6,792 bases of DNA from Alphaproteobacteria bacterium (GTDB taxonomy: Bacteria; Pseudomonadota; Alphaproteobacteria; Rickettsiales; RI-342). The position numbers and the translations under genes are program-made. Shown piece after piece: positions 1 through 5,477 of this stretch. Each line of letters starts with the position of its first letter. Position 1 is the first letter of the stretch. The stretch covers positions 1 to 6,792 of the forward strand of contig JADZBT010000124.1 of assembly GCA_020851915.1 (NCBI GenBank), written 5' to 3'. Below the pieces are notes generated by a model that saw nothing but the letters and a program-made list of their open reading frames with translations, ran no database searches and was not told the origin of the DNA.

Positions 1-594
1 CGCAACAAACGCCTTCTGCTTGCGCGGGCCGTAATCATGGAGTGCGCGGGCGATGAGCTCCTTGCCCGTGCCCGACTCCCCCTCGATGAGCACCGTAAGA
101 TCCACCGAGGTCAGCCGCGCCACGCCGCGATAGAGCTCCTGCATCGCCGGGGAATCGCCGATGAACGGCATCGCCTCGGCATGGACGTCCTGTCGTGGCG
201 CACTCCCTTCCGCTACCTCCAGCGAATGGCGGATGAGCTTCATCAACTCGTCGAGGTCGAACGGCTTGGCGAGAAACTCGAACGCGCCGAACTCCGCCGC
301 CCTCACCGCCGTGAGCAGCGTGCGCCGCGCACTGATGACAATGACCGGAAGCGTGGGCCGTACCGATTTTATCTTCTTGAGCAGCTCCAGCCCATCGGCG
401 TCGGGCATCATCACGTCGGTGATGACGAGGTCGCCCGCGCCCTGCTCCACCCAGCCCCACAGCGCCCTGCCCTCGCGGGTGACGCGCACATCGTAGCCCT
501 GCTGCGCGATGGCCTGCTCAAGCACCGTGCAGATGGACGCGTCGTCGTCGGCCAGTAATATGGAGGCGCGGCTGCTGATACCGCCGGAGGGCAT
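1..594 (-). CDS. ntrC: NtrC, sigma-54-dependent nitrogen response regulator (N-terminal 198 residues; 3' end outside window)
   Basis: This is a cytoplasmic two-component response regulator of the NtrC family, which in known systems is phosphorylated by NtrB and activates sigma-54 promoters of nitrogen-assimilation genes. The receiver domain spans about residues 10-128, with acidic pocket D16-D18, phosphoacceptor D60 (in DLVITDVMMPD), S88 and K110 (AKPFDLDEL). The AAA+ domain then begins (FIGDSPAMQELY, about 144-155) with Walker A GESGTGKE at 171-179. The phrases LWGWVEQGAGDLVITD and GAFEFLAKPFDL are typical of alphaproteobacterial NtrC rather than NtrX. The rest of the ATPase and the Fis-type HTH lie beyond the left edge. 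The start is the ATG at 594, one base after the stop of the upstream regulator gene. There is no good Shine-Dalgarno and no in-frame start nearby upstream, so translation is probably coupled. ntrB is not directly upstream, which is unusual. Family assignment is confident; the exact nitrogen role is inferred from homology. Confidence 0.9.
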   Translation of the reverse strand, partial: MPSGGISSRASILLADDDASICTVLEQAIAQQGYDVRVTREGRALWGWVEQGAGDLVITDVMMPDADGLELLKKIKSVRPTLPVIVISARRTLLTAVRAAEFGAFEFLAKPFDLDELMKLIRHSLEVAEGSAPRQDVHAEAMPFIGDSPAMQELYRGVARLTSVDLTVLIEGESGTGKELIARALHDYGPRKQKAFVA

Positions 595-595
595 C

Positions 596-1057
596 TTAGC
601 CGTTGTGCGTGGAGTTGATGTAGGTCGTCCAGAAGCGTTCCAGCTTCTTGAGCGTCTTGTTCATATCCTGCAGCGATGGATCGTCAACCTCGCCTTCCTT
701 CTGGAGGGCGGCGATATTGCGCTGGTGCAGCGCGTCGATCTTCTGGCAGAGGTCGAGGCCCTTGGCCGACAGTTTGACGCGGCTGGAGCGTTTGTCATGG
801 AGCGAACGCTCCTGCACGATATATTCGCTCTCCACCAGCTTCTTCACATTGTAGGACACGTTGGAGCCCAGATAATAACCGCGATTGGTCAACTCGCCGA
901 TAGTGAGCTGTTCGCCGCTGATATTGTAGAGAATGAGCGTCTGGACGTTGTTGATGTCCTCGATACGCAGGCGGTCGAGCTCGGTCTTGATCACATCCAG
1001 AAAGCGGCGGTGCAGACGCTCGATGAGCTGGATGGACTGAAGATAGCTTTCTTTCAC
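596..1057 (-). CDS. ldtR: MarR-family winged-helix transcriptional regulator, LdtR-like
   Basis: A 153-residue DNA-binding regulator. The opening (YLQSIQLIERLHRRFLDVIK) and the recognition-helix segment RGYYLGSNVSYNVKKLVES (about 59-77) are hallmarks, as I recall them, of a conserved alphaproteobacterial MarR group that includes LdtR of Liberibacter and Sinorhizobium, linked there to L,D-transpeptidase control and osmotic tolerance. The winged helix spans about residues 36-100, with the basic wing around 83-97 (ERSLHDKRSSRVKL). Long helices at both ends would form the dimer interface. The start is GTG at 1057, which keeps the family-typical N-terminus; a G-rich run (CGGGGGCC) lies just upstream as a possible ribosome site. 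The gene lies 43 bases downstream of hemB and one base upstream of ntrC, and has its own promoter-like sequence at 1076-1104. The family call is firm; target genes in this organism cannot be read from the window. Confidence 0.85.
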   Translation of the reverse strand: MKESYLQSIQLIERLHRRFLDVIKTELDRLRIEDINNVQTLILYNISGEQLTIGELTNRGYYLGSNVSYNVKKLVESEYIVQERSLHDKRSSRVKLSAKGLDLCQKIDALHQRNIAALQKEGEVDDPSLQDMNKTLKKLERFWTTYINSTHNG

Positions 1058-1075
1058 GGACGGCCCCCGGATTGG

Positions 1076-1100
1076 ATTAAAATTTCAGCCTGTTATAGCG

Positions 1101-1104
<4 letters not shown>
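1076..1104 (-). promoter_or_regulatory. Predicted sigma-70-type promoter for ldtR-ntrC
   Basis: On the minus strand, TTGACG (1104-1099) is followed by exactly 17 bases and then TTTAAT (1081-1076). Each box matches 5 of 6 positions of the TTGACA/TATAAT consensus. The -35 box overlaps the hemB stop codon. Transcription would start near 1069, giving a leader of roughly a dozen bases before the GTG at 1057. Prediction from sequence only. Confidence 0.5.
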
Positions 1105-2126
<1,022 letters not shown>

Positions 2127-2164
2127 AGGCCGGGGACTATAGAAAACCCGGGCAGGAAATGCAA
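2127..2164 (-). promoter_or_regulatory. Predicted hemB promoter, possibly giving a leaderless mRNA
   Basis: Minus strand: TTGCAT (2164-2159), a 17-base spacer, then TATAGT (2141-2136), which matches 5 of 6 positions of the -10 consensus. The -35 match is weak (3 of 6). Only nine bases separate the -10 box from the hemB ATG, so the transcript would start about two or three bases before the start codon. No ribosome binding site is visible in this stretch, which fits leaderless initiation. Confidence 0.4.
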
Positions 2165-2181
2165 TGGGAGTGCGACAGATT

Positions 2182-2225
2182 GGAATTACTATAAACCAGC
2201 TACTTAATAATTCCGTAATAATTCC
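2182..2225. repeat. Short direct and inverted repeats in the hemB/LRR-gene divergent intergenic region
   Basis: TAATAATTCC occurs at 2205-2214 and again at 2216-2225, an 11-base period that places both copies on the same face of the helix. GGAATTA at 2182-2188 is the exact reverse complement of the TAATTCC within each copy. The three half-sites lie between the divergent starts of hemB (2126) and the LRR gene (2301), where an operator would be expected. No regulator can be assigned, and the AT-rich composition raises the chance of coincidence. Confidence 0.3.
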
Positions 2226-2287
2226 CTGTTAGTGTCGGCGGCGATAAGGCAGTCAAGATGCACATTGTTTAAGAAAAAACTCTCCCG

Positions 2288-2293
2288 AAAGGA
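2288..2293 (+). promoter_or_regulatory. Ribosome binding site deciding the LRR-gene start
   Basis: AAAGGA is placed seven bases before the ATG at 2301. It supports that start over the in-frame GTG at 2232, which has no comparable purine-rich sequence at the right distance. Confidence 0.6.
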
Positions 2294-2300
2294 TTTAGGT

Positions 2301-2819
2301 ATGCCAAGCTTTCCCCAATGGAAATGGCGAGATGTACTTCAGAGAATAGCGACTCAATCTCTTGGCAGCGGCGCTCCGGTAGTGGAGGTACTTAGCTGCG
2401 ATGCTCCTGTAAGAATAAGGATAGCAGCCAACAATATTGTACAGGTTGACGACTTGAATTCTTTTGGAGATCAGGAGGTGATACAGCTTGCCACCAGAGG
2501 GAGCGGCATCGTTGAGCACCTGATTCTCTCCAGGAATCAGCATATTACAGATGCATGCGTTCCTGCCTTGCAAGACCTGTTATCCAACAATCAACGCATA
2601 CGATTGATTGACCTAAGAGGCACGAGCATCAGTGCAGACGGCATAAGCGGTATTTTATCAGCGATAGAGAGTAACGACTACAGCCGCGTCGCCACGATAA
2701 AAACCGATCACGAAGGCCTGCGGGAAAAAGCTGCAGAGGTCATCCAAAAGAACATAGCCGGAATGCAAGAACACGGCATCCCCCTGAGAGGGAATTACGG
2801 AGGCCACGCGCGCGATTAA
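2301..2819 (+). CDS. Small leucine-rich-repeat (ribonuclease-inhibitor type) protein of unknown function
   Basis: I do not recognise this 172-residue protein as a named family. Two consecutive 28-29-residue repeats are visible. The first, about 70-98, runs from IVEHLILSRNQHITDACV through ALQDLLSNNQ. The second, about 99-126, runs from RIRLIDLRGTSISADGIS through ILSAIESND. Both follow the RNI-type LRR pattern (LxLxxN/T, I, then a helix with spaced Leu). A more degenerate unit may precede them at about 38-66. No signal peptide, membrane segment or enzymatic motif is evident, and the C-terminus is a charged helix plus a Gly-rich tail. I chose the ATG at 2301 because AAAGGA (2288-2293) lies seven bases upstream; a GTG at 2232 would add 23 residues but has no such site. 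GC is about 50% by hand count, lower than its neighbours, with more ATA, AGA and TTA codons, suggesting acquired or fast-evolving DNA. It is divergent from hemB and convergent with ntrX. Such LRRs usually bind proteins; any partner is unknown. Confidence 0.7.
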   Translation: MPSFPQWKWRDVLQRIATQSLGSGAPVVEVLSCDAPVRIRIAANNIVQVDDLNSFGDQEVIQLATRGSGIVEHLILSRNQHITDACVPALQDLLSNNQRIRLIDLRGTSISADGISGILSAIESNDYSRVATIKTDHEGLREKAAEVIQKNIAGMQEHGIPLRGNYGGHARD

Positions 2820-2873
2820 GACCTCCGCACATGCAGCCCCACGTGCCAGCAGAAGATGTAAACACCCGCCGCT

Positions 2874-4259
2874 TTATTCCTCCGCGTGCAGCGCCAGCGT
2901 CTTGATCTTGCGGTGCAGGGCGGAGCGTTCCATGCCGATGAAGCTTGAGGTACGCGAGATATTTCCGCCGAAGCGGTTGATCTGCGCGGTGAGGTATTGC
3001 TTCTCGAACAGCTCGCGCGCCTCGCGGAGCGGCATCGACATGATGTCGGAATTGAGCCCCGGATTCACCGATGCAGGTGTGGACGCAAAGAATTCCGGTG
3101 GGAGCATGTCGGCGCGGATGGCGATGTCCGGGCCGCCCGGCGCCATGATGAGCAGCCATTCCATGAGGTTACGGAGCTGGCGGACGTTACCCGGCCAATC
3201 GTAGGATTGCAGCGTCGCCATCGCGTCTTCCGAAAGCTTACGCATCGGCAGGCCCGATATATCCGCCGAGCGGCGCAAGAAATACTCGCACAGCATCGGG
3301 ATGTCGTCGCGGCGCTCCTTGAGCGCGGGGACTTCCACCGGCACGACGTTCAGGCGATAGTACAGATCCTCGCGGAAGCGCCCGGCGCTGATCTCGGCGC
3401 GCAGGTCGTGGTTGGTCGCGGCCAGCACGCGCACGTCCACCTTCACCCGGCGGCTACCGCCGACGCGCTCGAAGGACTGATCCTGTAATACACGGAGAAT
3501 TTTCCCCTGCGTCGCCATCGGCATGTCGGCCACTTCGTCGATAAGCAGCGTGCCACCATGGGCGCGCTCCAGCGTACCGACCTTCTTGGCGCCGCCGGTG
3601 GGATTGCCGGTGTCTTCGATGCCGAACAGCTCTGTCTCCACCTTATCGGGGGACATGCGGGCGGCGTTGAGCACCACGAACGGCCCCGCCGCGCGGCGCG
3701 AGAATTTATGGATCAGCCGCGCCACGACTTCCTTGCCCGCACCCGCCGGGCCCTGGATGAGCACGCGGCTGCCCGTGGGGGCGACGCGCTCAATAGAGCC
3801 GCGCAGCTGCTTCACGGCGGTATGGTTGCCGATGAGGTCGGCCTCCGGCCCCGCGCGCAGGCGCAGCTCGTCGTTCTCCTGACGGAGTTTCGCGGCGTCG
3901 ATAGCATGCTTCACCGTCACCAGCAGGTGATCCTCCTTGAACGGCTTCACGATATAGTTATAGGCGCCCATCTTCATCGCCGATACGGCGGTTTCGATAT
4001 TGCCGTGACCGCTTATCATAATGACCGGCAGGTTGGGATGCTTCTCTTTCACCATTTCTAACACGCCCAGCCCGTCGAGCTCACTGCCCTGAAGCCAGAT
4101 GTCGAGAATGATGGCCGACGGCACGCGCTCGGCCACCGCATGGAGGGCCTCGTCGCTGCTGTGTGCGCGACGGGTTTCGTATCCTTCGTCCGAGAGCACT
4201 TCGGCTATCAGCGCGGCAATGTCTTTTTCATCGTCTACGATCAGAATGTCTGCAACCAT
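2874..4259 (-). CDS. ntrX: NtrX-type response regulator (AAA+/Fis HTH), lacking the GAFTGA motif
   Basis: A full-length 461-residue cytoplasmic response regulator. The receiver domain is residues 1-120 with D9/D10, phosphoacceptor D53 (ILDIWLQGSELDG, the NtrX signature loop), S83 and K105. The AAA+ domain (about 140-390) has Walker A GPAGAGKE (170-177), Walker B GGTLLIDEV (235-243) and the arginine-containing stretch GRFREDLYYRL (293-303). The Fis-type HTH is at the C-terminus (NISRTSSFIGMERSALHRK, about 433-451). Where sigma-54 activators carry GAFTGA, this protein has ELFGIEDTGNPTGGAKKVG (210-228), so it probably does not drive sigma-54 open complex formation. This loss is known in alphaproteobacterial NtrX, which can act at sigma-70 promoters. 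In related bacteria NtrX pairs with the kinase NtrY and affects nitrogen, redox and envelope functions. Here ntrY is not adjacent; the gene stands alone, divergent from motA. The ATG at 4259 fits the family N-terminus, but the Shine-Dalgarno is poor and a small dyad lies just upstream. Confidence 0.93.
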   Translation of the reverse strand: MVADILIVDDEKDIAALIAEVLSDEGYETRRAHSSDEALHAVAERVPSAIILDIWLQGSELDGLGVLEMVKEKHPNLPVIMISGHGNIETAVSAMKMGAYNYIVKPFKEDHLLVTVKHAIDAAKLRQENDELRLRAGPEADLIGNHTAVKQLRGSIERVAPTGSRVLIQGPAGAGKEVVARLIHKFSRRAAGPFVVLNAARMSPDKVETELFGIEDTGNPTGGAKKVGTLERAHGGTLLIDEVADMPMATQGKILRVLQDQSFERVGGSRRVKVDVRVLAATNHDLRAEISAGRFREDLYYRLNVVPVEVPALKERRDDIPMLCEYFLRRSADISGLPMRKLSEDAMATLQSYDWPGNVRQLRNLMEWLLIMAPGGPDIAIRADMLPPEFFASTPASVNPGLNSDIMSMPLREARELFEKQYLTAQINRFGGNISRTSSFIGMERSALHRKIKTLALHAEE

Positions 4260-4263
4260 GGAG

Positions 4264-4281
4264 AAAATACATCCGTATTTT
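4264..4281. repeat. Dyad symmetry immediately upstream of ntrX
   Basis: AAAATAC (4264-4270) and GTATTTT (4275-4281) form a perfect 7-bp inverted repeat with a 4-base centre, five bases from the ntrX start codon. On DNA it could be an operator; in ntrX mRNA it could fold into a hairpin presenting GGAT in its loop. A further copy of the left arm in the context GAGAAAATAC lies at 4341-4350, matching 4261-4270 exactly. Confidence 0.45.
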
Positions 4282-4382
4282 GTTGCTGGGAAAGGTGAAG
4301 TCGTTAACCACCATATAAGCTAATTAATTTTAATTGGAAAGAGAAAATACGCCTAAATGTGGTAATTGAAACACAAAGACCC

Positions 4383-4421
4383 ACATTCCCTAGTTTTCGC
4401 TGAACATTCCCGAATTTTTCG
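4383..4421. repeat. Imperfect tandem repeat, ACATTCCC...TTTTCG, two units
   Basis: ACATTCCC occurs at 4383-4390 and 4404-4411, and each copy is followed by an A-containing trinucleotide or so and TTTTCG (4394-4399 and 4416-4421). The period is 21-22 bases, two helical turns, as expected for paired binding sites of one regulator. It lies roughly 125 bases from the ntrX start and 190-225 bases from motA. Confidence 0.4.
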
Positions 4422-4558
4422 ACTGTGGTATTTTTTGGAAAGCACCATCAAACTGTGACGGTCGCGCATCAACCGTAAAAGAGTTCGTGACGCGGCATAT
4501 ACCAGATGTGGTGTTGGATAAAAAAGGTGGTTTCGCCAAACCCGGTTTCACTATATCT

Positions 4559-4588
4559 TTGGCTTCGTATTTCGCTCCGATTTATAAA
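4559..4588 (+). promoter_or_regulatory. Candidate motA promoter
   Basis: TTGGCT (4559-4564, 4 of 6 matches to TTGACA), an 18-base spacer, then TATAAA (4583-4588, 5 of 6 matches to TATAAT). Transcription would start near 4595, leaving a leader of about 14 bases with a weak CAGAG ribosome site at 4599-4603. Flagellar genes often use alternative sigma factors, so this housekeeping-type match is tentative. Confidence 0.3.
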
Positions 4589-4608
4589 AAACTTACAACA
4601 GAGCACCC

Positions 4609-5472
4609 ATGTTCTTTATCATCGGCTTCATCGTAGTGGTTGCCTCCGTCATCGGCGGATATGTGCTGCATCACGGCAATCTCGGCATTCTCTGGCAGCC
4701 TACGGAATTTCTTATCATCGGCGGCGCGGGCATCGGCTCCTTCCTTATCTCCAACCAGCCCAAGACCGTCACGGGATCCCTCAAGCGCCTCAAAGGCTTG
4801 CTCAAAGGCGCGCCCTACAAGAAAGCAAGCTATATCGAGCTGCTGACCTTCCTGTTCGTCACCCTGCGCCTGATGCGTACCAAGGGTATGCTGGCCGTGG
4901 AATCGCACATAGAGAACCCGCATGAAAGTTCGTTATTCTCGCAATTTCCCGGCGTGCATCACAACAATCACGCGGTGGATTTCATCTGCGATTACCTTCG
5001 CCTGATGACCATGGGCATCGACAACCCCTACCAGATAGAAGACCTGATGACCGCCGAGCTCGACGTGCATCATAAGGAGGCCCACACACAGGCAGGCGCC
5101 ATTCAGACACTGGGCGACGCGTTCCCCGCGCTGGGTATCGTCGCCGCAGTATTGGGCGTGATCATCACCATGGGCAGTATCACCGAGCCGCCGGAGGTAT
5201 TGGGTCACCTCATCGGCGCGGCGCTGGTGGGAACCTTCTTCGGTATTCTGCTTTCCTATGGGTTCGTGGCGCCCATGGGTAAATTCCTCGATCAGTTCGC
5301 CGCCGACGAACACACGTATATCGAATGTATCAAGGCCGCGATATTGTCGCACCTCAAAGGCAATGCCCCTGTCATTTCAGTGGAGTATGCCCGGAAATGC
5401 ATCGGCGAAAAAGAAAAGCCCACATTCATCGAGGTCGAGGAAGCCTGCAATAACGCTCCCGCCGCCGAGTAA
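4609..5472 (+). CDS. motA: Flagellar motor stator protein MotA
   Basis: MotA is the inner-membrane stator subunit that, in a MotA/MotB ring complex, uses ion flow to push on FliG of the rotor. Its 287 residues fit the family. The N-terminus carries two membrane segments (about 1-22 and 32-50, with the family phrase LWQPTEFLIIGGAG). A large cytoplasmic loop contains RLMRTKGMLAVESHIENPHES, split here across residues 87-107, holding the conserved Arg and Glu that contact FliG. Two further membrane segments follow at about 160-185 (FPALGIVAAVLGVIITMG, with the conserved proline) and 202-222 (LVGTFFGILLSYGFVAPMG, with the second conserved proline). The start at 4609 gives the family N-terminus; the ribosome site is weak. 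motB follows after five bases, so the two are an operon. The gene diverges from ntrX across the repeat-rich intergenic region. Confidence 0.96.
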   Translation: MFFIIGFIVVVASVIGGYVLHHGNLGILWQPTEFLIIGGAGIGSFLISNQPKTVTGSLKRLKGLLKGAPYKKASYIELLTFLFVTLRLMRTKGMLAVESHIENPHESSLFSQFPGVHHNNHAVDFICDYLRLMTMGIDNPYQIEDLMTAELDVHHKEAHTQAGAIQTLGDAFPALGIVAAVLGVIITMGSITEPPEVLGHLIGAALVGTFFGILLSYGFVAPMGKFLDQFAADEHTYIECIKAAILSHLKGNAPVISVEYARKCIGEKEKPTFIEVEEACNNAPAAE

Positions 5473-5477
5473 CCGCA

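Larger units (their letters stand above)
4260..4608. promoter_or_regulatory. 349-bp divergent regulatory region between ntrX and motA
   Basis: There is no convincing gene in this AT-rich stretch, which must hold the promoters for ntrX (leftward) and motA (rightward). It contains a 7-bp-stem dyad next to ntrX, two copies of GAGAAAATAC, a pair of ACATTCCC direct repeats 21 bases apart, an AATGTGG/CCACATT inverted repeat, and TGTGGTA at 4358 and 4424. For ntrX a weak minus-strand promoter is possible (TTTCCA 4340-4335, 17-base spacer, TATATG 4317-4312). I found no clear sigma-54 (-24/-12) promoter. A weak sigma-28-like arrangement (TAAAAGAG, 11 bases, GCATATAC, starting near 4477) was seen but is not a strong match. 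Confidence 0.6.

Noticed and set aside
2232..2300. GTG at 2232 as the start of the LRR gene
   Set aside because: No ribosome site at a suitable distance, and the extra 23 residues are basic and unlike a signal peptide; the ATG at 2301 has a good site.
2820..2873. Intrinsic terminator between the convergent LRR gene and ntrX
   Set aside because: Only a short imperfect stem (GCACATG/CACGTGC) and no following T run on either strand.
3558..4061. 167-codon plus-strand frame inside ntrX
   Set aside because: Antisense to the conserved receiver and AAA+ domains; composition typical of shadow frames.
4436..4500. Small ACGGT/ACCGT hairpin at 4458-4476 as a terminator or small RNA
   Set aside because: Five-base stem with a nine-base loop and no T tract; too weak to call.
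4260..4608. Sigma-54 promoter for motA or ntrX
   Set aside because: No TGGCAC-N5-TTGC-like sequence with correct GG/GC spacing found on either strand.
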